64,000 nt of DNA from Paractinoplanes ferrugineus (GTDB lineage: Bacteria; Actinomycetota; Actinomycetes; Mycobacteriales; Micromonosporaceae), in NCBI RefSeq assembly GCF_016862195.1, contig NZ_BOMM01000029.1:62001-126000 (forward strand). The letters are read 5' to 3'. Positions 36,815 to 45,647 of this stretch are shown here, piece after piece. The translations under genes were made by a program, and so were the position numbers. Each line of letters begins with the position of its first letter. Position 1 is the stretch's first letter. The notes beneath the pieces were generated by a model. It was given only the letters and a program-made list of their open reading frames with translations, had not been told where the DNA came from and did no database searches.

Positions 36815-37579
36815 ATGAGCACCGTAGGTAGGCGTTCCGTGGCAGCCGTGATCGTTGTCGCCGCCCTGCTGCAGGGCGGGTGCACGAGCGGCGCCGTACC
36901 GGTGGCGGCGGTTCCGGCGTCGGCTGTGCCTTCCGGGCCGGCGGACAACGGCGTCGACAGTCTCGAGCCGGCGGCGATCTTCGGCAGAGCGAGGGCGGCG
37001 CTGACGGAGGCGAAGGCGTTTCGTCTCAACGGCTTCGTCACCGGGGGCGGCAAGGTGACCGGTGTGGATCTCGAGGCGCGGGGGTCCGACGTTCGAGGCA
37101 CGCTGACGCGCAACAAGGCAAAGGTTGACGTGCTGGTGGTCGGCGGGAACGCATACATCCGCCCGGACCAAGCATTCTGGAGGGCGAACCTCGGCGATGC
37201 GAGCCATGCCGCGGCCGTCATTGAGTTGATCAAAGACCGGTGGGCCCGGGTATCGTCGACCGACAAGAACTTCGCCGAACTGTTCACCATCGCCGACGTC
37301 AACAATCTGCTGGACGGCAGCGGAGGCTGGATCAAGCAGTACGTCACGAAGGTCGGCACCAGACCGGCTGTCATGCTCAGCCAGGTCGACTCCCGACACA
37401 GCACGCTGTGGGTAGCCACCGAGGGCCCGCCGTACCCGCTTCGACTCCAAGGCCCGACCGAGGCTGACGGCAACCTGACGTTCAGTGACTTCGGGGCGAC
37501 TTTCACTGACTTGCAGACCCCTCCCGCCTCGACGGTCGTCGACTTTGCGGAGTTGCGCAGCCGGACCACTGCCGCATAG
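36815..37579 (+). CDS. LppX/LprAFG-like lipoprotein
   Basis: A 254-residue exported lipoprotein. Signal peptide: RRSVAAVIVVAALLQGGC, with the lipid-modified Cys at residue 23; the lipobox (LQGGC) is slightly unusual at -3. The mature part has the curved beta-sheet pattern of the LppX/LprAFG family ('AKAFRLNGFVTGGGKVTGVDLEAR', 'VDVLVVGGNAYIRPDQAFW', 'ELFTIADVNNLL', 'YPLRLQGP'). Family members carry lipids or glycolipids between membrane and envelope. The ATG follows GGAGAAGGAG. Confidence 0.85.
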   Translation: MSTVGRRSVAAVIVVAALLQGGCTSGAVPVAAVPASAVPSGPADNGVDSLEPAAIFGRARAALTEAKAFRLNGFVTGGGKVTGVDLEARGSDVRGTLTRNKAKVDVLVVGGNAYIRPDQAFWRANLGDASHAAAVIELIKDRWARVSSTDKNFAELFTIADVNNLLDGSGGWIKQYVTKVGTRPAVMLSQVDSRHSTLWVATEGPPYPLRLQGPTEADGNLTFSDFGATFTDLQTPPASTVVDFAELRSRTTAA

Positions 37580-37662
37580 GTCTCCCTTGGGACGCCGCCC
37601 GCCGAGTACGAGCAACGGCGACGTGGCGATCAAGGGTGGGTGGACGGCTGGCATATGCAGGG

Positions 37663-37686
37663 CCGGGTCTGGTGTTGTTGACCCGG
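37663..37686 (+). terminator. Hairpin terminator
   Basis: CCGGGTC and GACCCGG form a 7-bp stem with a 10-nt T/G-rich loop 84 bp after the lipoprotein stop, between two convergent genes. Confidence 0.5.
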
Positions 37687-37769
37687 TCCGGTCCGCTGAC
37701 GGACAGAATCCGGACCGCGGCGCCCCTCGCGTCCGGATCGGTGATCTGACGCGCCTTGCCGCGCGTCGA

Positions 37770-38525
37770 TCAGTTTGCGTCGGAATCGGACGACGACGAG
37801 TCGGAGATCTGCAACCGCTCCCGTAGCCGTCGCGCTTCGCGACCGCGGTACGCCCGCAGGACACTTGCGAGCGTGTCGCGAACGTCCGGATCCGGATGAT
37901 CGGCCAGGTAAGCCAATTCCTCGGCGCCACCGCGCCGGCCACGGCCCAGGCCACAAAGCACGTCGATGATCTCGTCGGCGGTGGTCGACACCCTCAACTC
38001 CGTCATCAGTTCACTCTTCGGCCTGGGCGGGTTGTCGTACGGGAACCGGCGACGTAGCGCGGCCACCTTGAACGCGCCACGCGTCAGGCAGGCCGGGCAA
38101 GGACAGGGCCGCCTGCCATGAGCCGCCGGCAGGTACCGCCAACCGACCCCTTGGGGGACATCACGAATCCGCCGGACCTCAGCGGCGGTGACCGCCCGAG
38201 GCACGAACACCTCGTATCCCCGTGGATCGTCCAGCTCACGCACCGCCGCGACCGCCTGCGCAGCCGTTACCGCACGTGGAGGCGTGCCGTACCGCCCGAC
38301 AGTGACCGGCTCGTCGTCAGGCAGCCGTAAATGCACGGCGACCAGCACGCCCGGATGCCAACGCCGCAGCTCACGCACCCACTGGTAGGTCAGCGTGAAC
38401 GACGACAACACCGGCATGCAGTACACACCCCGGCCAGCAGCCGGACCGCGGCTACGCGCAGCGATCCCCGAGTGCTCGACACGCCGAGCCACCCGCGCCG
38501 TGGTGATGTGGACGAACTCCGCCAT
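37770..38525 (-). CDS. Hypothetical protein with possible ART-like N-terminus and HEAT-like tail
   Basis: A 251-residue soluble protein. The N-terminus ('FVHITTARVARRVEHSGIAARS', then 'GRGVYCMPVLSSFTLTYQWVREL', 'VAVHLRLPDDEPVTVGRYG') recalls ADP-ribosyltransferase-like folds that open with a His-x-Thr strand and an I..xGI helix. The middle has a tight Cys cluster (CPCPAC), which could bind zinc. The C-terminus ('GAEELAYLADHPDPDVRDTLASVLRAY') looks like one HEAT repeat. The family assignment is tentative. The ATG at 38525 is the first good start. Confidence 0.7.
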   Translation of the reverse strand: MAEFVHITTARVARRVEHSGIAARSRGPAAGRGVYCMPVLSSFTLTYQWVRELRRWHPGVLVAVHLRLPDDEPVTVGRYGTPPRAVTAAQAVAAVRELDDPRGYEVFVPRAVTAAEVRRIRDVPQGVGWRYLPAAHGRRPCPCPACLTRGAFKVAALRRRFPYDNPPRPKSELMTELRVSTTADEIIDVLCGLGRGRRGGAEELAYLADHPDPDVRDTLASVLRAYRGREARRLRERLQISDSSSSDSDAN

Positions 38526-38684
38526 GAGCAGCGACCGTAGCCGATCAGCCAGCCCGACAGTGACGAATTTCGAGCGCTGACGGAACCCACCGCGCGCGGA
38601 CGGCAGCAGATCCGTGCACCCGATCTTGATTCGCGGCTTGCGCCGGGCTGCGGCTCCGATGAGCCCTCGGATGAGGGTGTGCTG

Positions 38685-40256
38685 TCAGTCGGCGGTGGCC
38701 GGGCCTGGGCCGGCGTCCGGCTGGGCCCGGTAGTCGAACCAGTCGAAGGCGGCGGTGCCCTCGGTGACGTACATGCCGATGACCCGGCCGGTGAAACCCG
38801 CTGCCACCTCGGTCGACAGGTAGCGGCCGTCCAGGGCGGCGAGGACGGCGGGACCATCCCCGGCGTCGAGGGTGAAGGTGACCGTGTCCGGGCCTGCGGC
38901 CCGAATTCCGAGTGGCCCGGACCGCTCGGTGAACTGCTCGGCGGAGGTGACCGTGGGCGGGAGCGGATCGGCCGACCGGGCGGTGACGGCCAGGTCCACG
39001 GGACCGTCCGGTACGGCGCACTCGGCGACGCTCTGGCGCAGCGGGCCGATGCGGGCCCACACCCGCGCCGTACCCTCGGAGACCTCCAGATCGTAGTGGT
39101 GGGCCTCGTCGATCCGGAGGGTCAGACCGGCGCGGCCGGTGGTCTCCATCCGGACGCCGGCCCAGCAGTCGTGGTGCTGCTGGCGCCGCCCGACGATGGT
39201 GGCGCCCGGCCGATCCAGCGTCGAGCCGAGGGCGGTGAGGGTGAGCCAGCCGGGCCTGTCGGTGAGCGACCAGCTCTCGTCCGGGCGGCTGCGCGGGGAG
39301 ATCCAGGACGGATCGAGCCGGTCGGCATCGAAGTCGTCGCGCACGTCAAGCGCTGCCGGCACCGTTGGTGCCGCGACACCGGGTGGCAGGACCATCTCCT
39401 CGTCGACCGGCCCGACGACCGGCCAGCCGTCCTCCCACCGAACGGGCGCGAGCATCGTCTCGCGTCCGAGCACGTGGAACGGCGGCCACTGCCCCCTGGG
39501 TCGGATGCCCAGCAGCACCATCCACCAGTTGCCGCTCGGATCGTCGACCAGATCGGCGTGACCGGTGGCCTGGATCGGTCGCTGCAGGCCGCGGTGGGTC
39601 AGGATCGGGTTGGCCGGAGCCGGTTCCCACGGTCCCCGGACGCTGCGGGACCGGGCCACCGACACCGCGTGCCCGGTGTGCGTGCCGCCCTCGGAGAGCA
39701 ACAGGTACCACCAGCCGCCGATCCGGTAGAGGTGGGGACTTTCCGGATACTGGCCGCCGGTACCGGACCATAGCGGGATCGGGCCTTCGAACACCTCGCC
39801 GGTGGCCGGATCGATGCGGTAGTTCGAGGTGCCGGCCAGGGTGAGCCAGCAGTTGCCGTCATCGTCCCAGGTCAGCGACGGGTCGATGAGCGGGAGCTGG
39901 AAGTAGACCGGCTCCGACCACGGCCCGGCCGGGTCGGTCGCGGTGACGATCAGATGCCGCCAGATCCGGACGTTCGTGGTCACCAGGTAGAAGACGCCGT
40001 CGTGGTGGCGAATCGTCGGCGCGAAGATCCCCCGCGACGCGTAGGTGTCGGCCGGGAGGTCGAGCTGACTCGGCCGGTCCAGCACGTTGCCGATCTGCCG
40101 CCAGGAGATCAGATCGCGGCTGTGGAAGATCGGTACGCCGGGGAAGTACTCGAAGCTCGAGCAAACCAGGTAGTAGTCCTCGCCGGCCCGACAGACGCTG
40201 GGATCCGGAAAGAAACCGGGGATCACGGGATTGCGGAAGATCGGCGCAGGTAGCAC
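38685..40256 (-). CDS. Glycoside hydrolase family 43 (beta-xylosidase-like)
   Basis: A 523-residue GH43 enzyme with a C-terminal beta-sandwich, the layout of subfamily 11 beta-xylosidases/arabinofuranosidases. Catalytic residues: general base Asp in 'GFFPDPSV', pKa-modulating Asp in 'LIDPSLTWDDDG', and general acid Glu in 'QYPESPHLYRIGGWWYLL'. 'GHADLVDDPSGNWWMVLLG' is also family-typical. There is no signal peptide, so it probably acts inside the cell on imported xylo-oligosaccharides. The GTG at 40256 begins right at 'LPAPIFRNPVIPG'; an upstream in-frame ATG (40391) would add a Cys-containing extension foreign to the family. Confidence 0.9.
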   Translation of the reverse strand: MLPAPIFRNPVIPGFFPDPSVCRAGEDYYLVCSSFEYFPGVPIFHSRDLISWRQIGNVLDRPSQLDLPADTYASRGIFAPTIRHHDGVFYLVTTNVRIWRHLIVTATDPAGPWSEPVYFQLPLIDPSLTWDDDGNCWLTLAGTSNYRIDPATGEVFEGPIPLWSGTGGQYPESPHLYRIGGWWYLLLSEGGTHTGHAVSVARSRSVRGPWEPAPANPILTHRGLQRPIQATGHADLVDDPSGNWWMVLLGIRPRGQWPPFHVLGRETMLAPVRWEDGWPVVGPVDEEMVLPPGVAAPTVPAALDVRDDFDADRLDPSWISPRSRPDESWSLTDRPGWLTLTALGSTLDRPGATIVGRRQQHHDCWAGVRMETTGRAGLTLRIDEAHHYDLEVSEGTARVWARIGPLRQSVAECAVPDGPVDLAVTARSADPLPPTVTSAEQFTERSGPLGIRAAGPDTVTFTLDAGDGPAVLAALDGRYLSTEVAAGFTGRVIGMYVTEGTAAFDWFDYRAQPDAGPGPATAD

Positions 40257-40426
40257 AGGACTGAACTCTACTGGTGCGCGGCAGGCGGGCGTTGTACCGG
40301 CAAACGCTCGCCCGCCCTGCGCGGGGAACGCGCTGCATCCGCGGCAGATCCGGATGCCGTCGTGGTCGGCCCAACGGTGTTTGCCTGGCACTGCGCCGAG
40401 TTGCCGAGGTGGAACACACTGCGGGT

Positions 40427-40660
40427 ATGGAGTTCCTGCTGCTGGTCGTCATCGTCGGCTTCGCGGTTGTCGGTTTGATCAAGGCGACCCGGCAACGCCG
40501 CGCTTCAGGGCATCGAGCTTTCGGCACGACCGGCGATGCACAGGACCCAGGCGCGGACCCGACGTTTGATGTGGGAGGCGGGCACCACCACTCGTCGGGA
40601 CACGAAAGCTCCTCCTCGGACAGTTCCGCCGACAGCGACGGTGGCGGCAGCAGCGACTGA
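40427..40660 (+). CDS. Small single-helix membrane protein
   Basis: A 77-residue protein. One transmembrane helix at the very N-terminus (MEFLLLVVIVGFAVVGLI), a basic stop (KATRQRRA), then a low-complexity tail rich in Gly, His, Ser and Asp (GGGHHHSSGHESSSS). The His-rich tail might bind metal. Function unknown. Confidence 0.55.
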   Translation: MEFLLLVVIVGFAVVGLIKATRQRRASGHRAFGTTGDAQDPGADPTFDVGGGHHHSSGHESSSSDSSADSDGGGSSD

Positions 40661-40673
40661 TCTTGCCCGCTCG

Positions 40674-41417
40674 CTATCCCTCGCCGACGAGGACCATGGG
40701 GGTCAGCATCTCCCCGGCATCCACCGCAGCGCTCAGCTGACGGCCGCCACGAACGGCCTCGAAAGTCCGCGCCTGGAAGCGTACGGCGATCTCCCCGTCT
40801 TCCTCCGTCACCGCGGTCCGGCGCACGCGACGGGGATCCAGATGGCACAGCGGCGCTGACCGGGTGCCGTGGTGCCTCTCCAGGGTCTCGAGGATCCGAG
40901 CGACGACCAACTCCGGCTCCGCCCTCGTGGTATCGCAGACCAGGTCGTAGTTGTGCAGGCGGGTCTTGTCCACGCCGTACCGGGAAAGGAATCGCTGTCG
41001 TTCGCTCTCGCTGCGGCCGGCGAGTTGTTGAAGGGCCTCCTCGACGCTGCGGTAATTCTCGACCGCGTCGCCGGGCCGGCCAAGCACCCGCCGGGCCGCC
41101 ACCAACGGATCGGTGATGAGGTGAACCTTGCGGGCGTCACCGAAGAAGTGCCAGGCCAACCGGCTGTCGACGACCAGGCGCTCGCCGGAGGCCGCGATGT
41201 CGTGCTGCAACTGGTCGATGAGATGGTCGATTTTGTCGTCGAGCTCCGCATGCAGGTTGAACTGCAACGCCGTCATCCCGTGCTCGGCGGCCATCCGCCG
41301 GTAGAGATCACCGATGCTTACCCGGCGTACCCCCAACCGTTCCGCCAGCAACACCGACACGGTCGTCTTGCCGCTGCCGAGATCGCCGTTGAGAACAACC
41401 GTCCTGGGTAGCGTCAT
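40674..41417 (-). CDS. P-loop kinase (cytidylate kinase-like)
   Basis: A 247-residue NMP-kinase-fold protein. Walker A is VVLNGDLGSGKTTVS, followed by 'RVSIGDLYRRMAAEHGMTA', the pattern of cytidylate kinase-like families, 'LVVDSRLAWHFFGDARKVHLI' (Walker B region) and a lid rich in Arg. The C-terminal ~75 residues (from 'HGTRSAPLCHLDPRRVRRTA') are an extra domain not found in simple NMP kinases. The substrate is unknown. The start at ATG 41417 is immediately before the P-loop strand. Confidence 0.8.
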   Translation of the reverse strand: MTLPRTVVLNGDLGSGKTTVSVLLAERLGVRRVSIGDLYRRMAAEHGMTALQFNLHAELDDKIDHLIDQLQHDIAASGERLVVDSRLAWHFFGDARKVHLITDPLVAARRVLGRPGDAVENYRSVEEALQQLAGRSESERQRFLSRYGVDKTRLHNYDLVCDTTRAEPELVVARILETLERHHGTRSAPLCHLDPRRVRRTAVTEEDGEIAVRFQARTFEAVRGGRQLSAAVDAGEMLTPMVLVGEG

Positions 41418-41583
41418 CGAGCAACCATATCGATCCCCGCCGTCCCGGTCCGTAGCGCGGATCGGGGCAGATCCGGACGCGCTGAAGGATCCGACGTTGC
41501 CGGACGACGCAGGCGGCAAACTGCTGACTGAGCTGAAGCCGGCCGGAGGTAGCCGAGTCAGGCTCGATCGTCGGTGGTGGCGT

Positions 41584-42234
41584 TCAGGTGCGTTTGGCGA
41601 GTCGGGGCAGGGTGGCGCGCAGTTGTTCGGTTCCGTGTCGCGGGTATCCGCTCGGCGGGGTGCCGGCCGGTGGCGTACCGCCTGGTTCGAGGATGGGGAA
41701 GGTTTCGTCCTCGTAGCCGTGCCGGGCGAAGTAGATACCGCTGGCGGCCGCGCCGAACAACTCGCCCGCTCCCGCACACCCGGCGGTGAGATCCTCGACG
41801 TCGGCCAGGTTGTCGGGGTCGGCGGCGATGAGTTCGAAGGTGGGGCGGCCCAGGGTGATGACCCACGACCGCCAATCGGTGAATCCGTCGTCACCCAGAG
41901 AGCCGCATGCCATGTCGGCCGCTGCGCCGTGTCGCCAGGTGTACAGCCGCGTGCTCGCGGCGACCAACTGCCGTTGGAACCCGCGCAGCACGTCGTCGCC
42001 GGCGTCGGCGAAGCGTTCTTCGACTATCTGTGCCATCGCGTCCGGGTCGCCGTCACCGCGCTCGCGTGCGTCCTCGACGATCTGCCAGAACAAGTCCTCG
42101 TCCATCGCTTGCGCTGATGTGGTCACGGCCGCGCGCGACGGTTGGGGACGGAGCGGGTGGCCGGCCATCGGTGTGCTGCCGCATCCCGCGACCGCCACGA
42201 CGATCAGCAGCGCGAGTCCACCAGCTCTGAACAT
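41584..42234 (-). CDS. DUF4240 lipoprotein
   Basis: A 216-residue protein. The lipoprotein signal is 'FRAGGLALLIVVAVAGC' with a canonical V-A-G-C lipobox. The mature part starts with 'MDEDLFWQIVEDARERGDGDPDAMAQIVEERF' and continues 'LYTWRHGAAADMACGSLGDDGFTDWRSWVITLGR', the hallmark of DUF4240 proteins. Most family members are cytosolic, so a lipid-anchored version is less usual. The C-terminus has a Pro/Gly-rich tail. Role unknown. Confidence 0.8.
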   Translation of the reverse strand: MFRAGGLALLIVVAVAGCGSTPMAGHPLRPQPSRAAVTTSAQAMDEDLFWQIVEDARERGDGDPDAMAQIVEERFADAGDDVLRGFQRQLVAASTRLYTWRHGAAADMACGSLGDDGFTDWRSWVITLGRPTFELIAADPDNLADVEDLTAGCAGAGELFGAAASGIYFARHGYEDETFPILEPGGTPPAGTPPSGYPRHGTEQLRATLPRLAKRT

Positions 42235-42389
42235 GGCACTGAATGTAGAGCCGGCCAGCCTTCCCGTCGGTCGGCGACAAGGGCCGTAATGATCACGTAC
42301 GGACTGCGTCGCCCACCCGAACAGGCATCGGGCTTGCTACCGTCGGCGACTCCTGCCGGCAGGTTGAGCGGGGTGGATGGGGGCGATGC

Positions 42390-42608
42390 ATGTCGAGGCT
42401 GCGTGCGGGGTGGCGCCTGGTGGCGGGTATTGTGGTCATGACCTGCTCGATGGCCTTGGTTGACCACTTCGTCGAGGGAACGTCCTGGTCCGGGGCGTTG
42501 CGCTATGGATTGGTGTTCGGCGTCCTGGCTCAGACGCTGTTGTATCTGGTAGATGCGGCGGCCGCGCACCGCGATCGTCGAAAGCGCCGGCGCGAGCGAC
42601 TCGACTGA
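42390..42608 (+). CDS. Small two-helix membrane protein
   Basis: A 72-residue protein with two hydrophobic helices ('LVAGIVVMTCSMALVDHFV' and 'ALRYGLVFGVLAQTLLYLVDAA') and a very basic tail (RDRRKRRRERLD), predicting both ends inside. The start is ATG. No family was recognised; the arrangement is common among actinobacterial small membrane proteins. Confidence 0.55.
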   Translation: MSRLRAGWRLVAGIVVMTCSMALVDHFVEGTSWSGALRYGLVFGVLAQTLLYLVDAAAAHRDRRKRRRERLD

Positions 42609-42752
42609 GAACGGCCCAGCCGGCCTCCGCACCCCGATGCGAGGCCCTATGACGGCGTCGTTTGAGCGGAACTGGCTTGGGACACCGACGGGCGGTTACG
42701 GAGCATCGCCTGGACGCCGCGCGTTATCGACGGCAGATCCGGACACCGGCGA

Positions 42753-43031
42753 GTGCGGCCAGAATTGAAGCGAAGGCTGACGAGGGTCTGGCACCCCCAG
42801 GAGAGCACTGATGAGTTGTTTCTGGTGGTCCACGGGAGCTCACCATTCGAACTGCGGGACGGCAACGTGGTCTTGCGTCCCGGTCAGCTTTTCGTCGCGC
42901 CCCGGGGTGTCGCGCATTGTCCGATCTCCAACGGAGAGGTTCATGCGCTGCTCATCGAGCCGGCCGGCGTGGTCAACACCGGCGATGCCGGCGGGACACT
43001 GACCGCCGCCTACGACGACTCGCTGATCTGA
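42753..43031 (+). pseudogene. Cupin domain protein, 5' truncated
   Basis: The last ~80 residues match small mannose-6-phosphate-isomerase-like cupins very well ('TDELFLVVHGSSPFELRDGNVVLRPGQLFVAPRGVAHCP', 'VHALLIEPAGVVNTGDAGG'). The usual N-terminal ~35 residues and the HxH metal motif are missing; 'RVWHPQESTDEL' stands where WHxHxDTDEL is expected. The preceding 140 bp do not encode them in any frame, so this looks like a decayed gene. A GTG at 42753 could still start a short product. Confidence 0.6.
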
Positions 43032-43145
43032 CCGTTCGCGGGCGGCGCCTCGATGTGGTGTCAGCCGAGCGACCCGATACTTCCGGACCACGCGCGGCTT
43101 TCCGAGATCTCTGGATTGCCGCGTACGGGCGACTACCCTGCTCTG

Positions 43146-43856
43146 GTGACTCTGCTGTTCGAGACGCGCTTGTCCGACTCGCCGTGGGTCGAGTCCGTGT
43201 GGACCTCGACGAGCGAGCAGGTCTTCGAGATGACCTCGGTCGCGGCGGTGCGCTGGGGTCTGGTCTTCTGGCAGCGCGAGGGCCGGTCCTACGCGAGCGT
43301 AAAGGGTCCGGAGAGCAGGTCCAGCACCGCGCCCGTGCCCGACGGCGCGACTTTCCTCGGCATCGACTTCGCCTTGGGCACGTCACTGCGGAACGTGCCC
43401 ACCCGAGTGCTGCTCGATGGCGGCATCGAGCTGCCCGACACCACCCACCGGACCTTTCGGCTGGACGGCTCCCGGTGGGACATCCCGCGCCCCGACGATG
43501 CGGAGGCGCTCGTCAAGCGCCTCGTCCGCGCGGGCGCCCTGGTCCGTGATCCGGTCGTCGCCGAGGTCCAGCGGGGGCACGTTCCCGAGGTCTCGGACCG
43601 CACCGTCGAACGCCGGTTCCGCGCGGCGACCGGGCTCACCCAGGGCGCTGTGCGGCAGATCGAGCGGGCCCGGAAGGCCACGATGCTGCTGACCGCCGGC
43701 CTGCCGGTCGCCGATGTCGTCGCCGGACTCGACTACTTCGACGAGCCACACCTGGCCCGCGCCCTGCGCCGATACATCGGGCACCCGGCGCGACAGCTGA
43801 GGGAAGGCGTCCAGGGTGCGATCTCGCTGGACCTCGATCAGCGAACGACGTCGTAG
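43146..43856 (+). CDS. AraC family transcriptional regulator
   Basis: A 236-residue regulator with an N-terminal AraC-type sensing region ('TRLSDSPWVESVWTSTSEQVFEMTSVAAVRWGLV') and a C-terminal AraC helix-turn-helix ('SDRTVERRFRAATGLTQGAVRQIERARKATMLL', 'VADVVAGLDYFDEPHLARALRRYIG'). The GTG at 43146 matches the family start, and the -10-like TACCCT ends 6 bp before it, so the mRNA is probably leaderless. It overlaps the convergent dihydrofolate-reductase-like gene by 19 bp, and that gene may be its target. Confidence 0.85.
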   Translation: MTLLFETRLSDSPWVESVWTSTSEQVFEMTSVAAVRWGLVFWQREGRSYASVKGPESRSSTAPVPDGATFLGIDFALGTSLRNVPTRVLLDGGIELPDTTHRTFRLDGSRWDIPRPDDAEALVKRLVRAGALVRDPVVAEVQRGHVPEVSDRTVERRFRAATGLTQGAVRQIERARKATMLLTAGLPVADVVAGLDYFDEPHLARALRRYIGHPARQLREGVQGAISLDLDQRTTS

Positions 43857-44416
43857 AGCAGCTTGACCACACCGTTCGGATAGGCCTCGGACTCGCGTAG
43901 ACGAAGCATCTGCTTGTCGTTGTCGGCCCGGCTGAACAGACTCTTTCCGGCACCGAGCAGGATCGGGTAGAGCAGTAGGTTGTACCTGTCGATCAGCCCC
44001 GCGTCCGCGAGGCGGCGAGCAAGCTCAGCGCTCCCGTGCATGAAGATCGCGCCACCTTCGCTCTTCTTGAGTTCCACGACGTCGTCGGTCGAGCGCAGGA
44101 TCGTCGTCGGGCCCCAGCCGTCGACGAGCGCGTCGTCGGCCAGGGTGGTCGACAGAACGTACTTCGGCAGTTCCTGGTAGGCGGCATGGTCCGGCGAGTC
44201 CCGCCAGACCGGCGCGAACAGCTCGTAGCTGCGCCGGCCGAACAACAGGGCCGTCGTGTCCTGCAACTCCTCACCCTTGAGCGAGAAGACCTCGGGCAGG
44301 ACCTCGATGTCCTTGATCACCCACCCGCCGCTGCGATGCTCCTCCCCCGGGCCGCCACCCGGGGAATCCAGCACGCCGTCGAGCGACATGAAGCCGGTGT
44401 AGACAAGTTCGCGCAT
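43838..44416 (-). CDS. Dihydrofolate reductase family protein (RibD C-terminal-like)
   Basis: A 192-residue protein of the bacterial DHFR/RibD reductase superfamily (YwjB/YyaP type). 'LVYTGFMSLDGVLDSPGGG' opens the fold, 'LLFGRRSYELFAPVW' and 'YVLSTTLADD' are the NADPH-binding blocks, 'GAIFMHGSAELARRLADAGLIDRYNLLLYPILLGAGKSLF' is the C-terminal signature. True folate reduction is unlikely. The ATG at 44416 follows AGGGAG. Confidence 0.88.
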   Translation of the reverse strand: MRELVYTGFMSLDGVLDSPGGGPGEEHRSGGWVIKDIEVLPEVFSLKGEELQDTTALLFGRRSYELFAPVWRDSPDHAAYQELPKYVLSTTLADDALVDGWGPTTILRSTDDVVELKKSEGGAIFMHGSAELARRLADAGLIDRYNLLLYPILLGAGKSLFSRADNDKQMLRLRESEAYPNGVVKLLYDVVR

Positions 44417-44592
44417 GGGAACTCCCTGGTAGATCAACAAAAGCTGGTCCGCCCAGGGTAGGAAACGCCACCGGCCGTCGTCTTGGACGGAAACGACACC
44501 CGCGAAGCCGTCAGGTCCGCTCACGGCAGCCGGGCGCGGCGTTGCTGGATGTACGAGACTGGGAGTGGTCCGCCGCTTCTACCATCGGCGCC

Positions 44593-44859
44593 ATGATAGA
44601 GGCGGCGTGGATCGCGGTCGGAGGTGTGACGCTGGTTCTGGCGGTTCTCGGGCTGGTCGCGCCGTTCCGGAAGCGGTGGCGGCAGCGAGCAGCTGAGCCC
44701 GGGTCCACGGCGATGCTGGAGGCGCGTCGTGCCATTCGGCAGAGCGCTTGTGAACGACGGCGGCGAGGCCGCGGAACCATCCGCGGTCAGGGCTCCGGCG
44801 GTGCCGACAGACGGGCCTCCGACGCCGGCTTCTCCAGCGACACCGGCGGCATGCCATGA
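44593..44859 (+). CDS. Small single-helix membrane protein (tentative)
   Basis: Eighty-eight residues from the ATG at 44593. The N-terminal helix is 'AAWIAVGGVTLVLAVLGLVAPF' with a basic stop (RKRWRQR); the rest is Arg/Ala-rich and then low complexity. An opposite-strand frame of similar length overlaps it and is less convincing. Function unknown. Confidence 0.4.
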   Translation: MIEAAWIAVGGVTLVLAVLGLVAPFRKRWRQRAAEPGSTAMLEARRAIRQSACERRRRGRGTIRGQGSGGADRRASDAGFSSDTGGMP

Positions 44860-45023
44860 TCCACCTGCGGATTCATGTGGCCAGAATTTGAGGCCACCGT
44901 GCTTGCCGCTGGTCAGGAACTCAATAGACACATCCTGAGCAGCGGCAGGGGCGCGCACTGCGATTCGGCCGAGAGGTGCGCGCCGGCGGGCTGTTGACGC
45001 GTTCGCCATGGCAAGGTTGGCGC

Positions 45024-45605
45024 GTGCAGGTCGACGACGAGATCGCCCGGTTCGACTGGGCCGGCATACGGACCTACGTGGGCTACGCCGAGATGGTGCC
45101 GCACGCCGTCCGCAGCCTCGTGACCGTCACAGACGCGAAGGAGGCAACTCGCCTCGGCACCTGGATCGAGCGCATCCTGCTCTCCGTGGCCGGCCCCTGC
45201 GAGGGCTGCACCCCGGTGGCCACCGTCCTGGTCGCGGCTCTACCGGAGATGACACCCGCCGGACACACCGTGGCGCTCGAGCTCCTCGCGATCATCGCAG
45301 CCGCCGAGATCACCGGGCCGGCCCACGAACAGATCGGCAGGGTTGACGCCGGCGAGATCCGCCGGGCAGTGGCGGGCGGGGTTTCCCACTACCTGGCGGT
45401 TCTCCGGGCGCCAGACGCCGCTGCGGCGAGCCTGTACTCCTGCGTCGACCTGATGGACGTCCTGGCCTTCCACGACCCCGACCTGAGACCGGAAGCCATC
45501 GCCGCGCTCGAGGCGTTACAGACCGGCGGACGCGCCCCCGACCTGGCTGTCCTGGTGCGAAACACGCTCGTCGACCTGATCAACCCGGCGAACGATCAGC
45601 CGTGA
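45024..45605 (+). CDS. Hypothetical helical protein
   Basis: About 193 residues from the GTG at 45024 (an in-frame start at 44976 adds 16 residues). The sequence is a series of helices ('VPHAVRSLVTVTDAKEATRLGTWIERILL', 'VALELLAIIAAAEITG', 'LYSCVDLMDVLAFHDPDLRPEAIAALEAL'), consistent with a HEAT/ARM-like solenoid. There is no catalytic motif or signal. Similar proteins appear near toxin-immunity genes in other genomes, but nothing of that kind is beside it here. Confidence 0.7.
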   Translation: MQVDDEIARFDWAGIRTYVGYAEMVPHAVRSLVTVTDAKEATRLGTWIERILLSVAGPCEGCTPVATVLVAALPEMTPAGHTVALELLAIIAAAEITGPAHEQIGRVDAGEIRRAVAGGVSHYLAVLRAPDAAAASLYSCVDLMDVLAFHDPDLRPEAIAALEALQTGGRAPDLAVLVRNTLVDLINPANDQP

Positions 45606-45647
45606 CCGCTACTCCTGCAAACACGCAGAGGGAGCGGGTCGCGCGGG

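Noticed and set aside
38685..40391. GH43 start at the ATG 40391
   Set aside because: It adds 45 residues with no signal peptide and no family match; the GTG at 40256 starts at the conserved N-terminus.
40674..41417. Assignment as true cytidylate kinase
   Set aside because: It has the P-loop and a similar second block but an extra C-terminal domain and no housekeeping context.
44521..45009. A 162-residue minus-strand frame with 'SIEFLTSGKHGGLKFWPHES'
   Set aside because: Part looks coding, but the rest is low complexity and it overlaps two plus-strand candidates; too weak to call.
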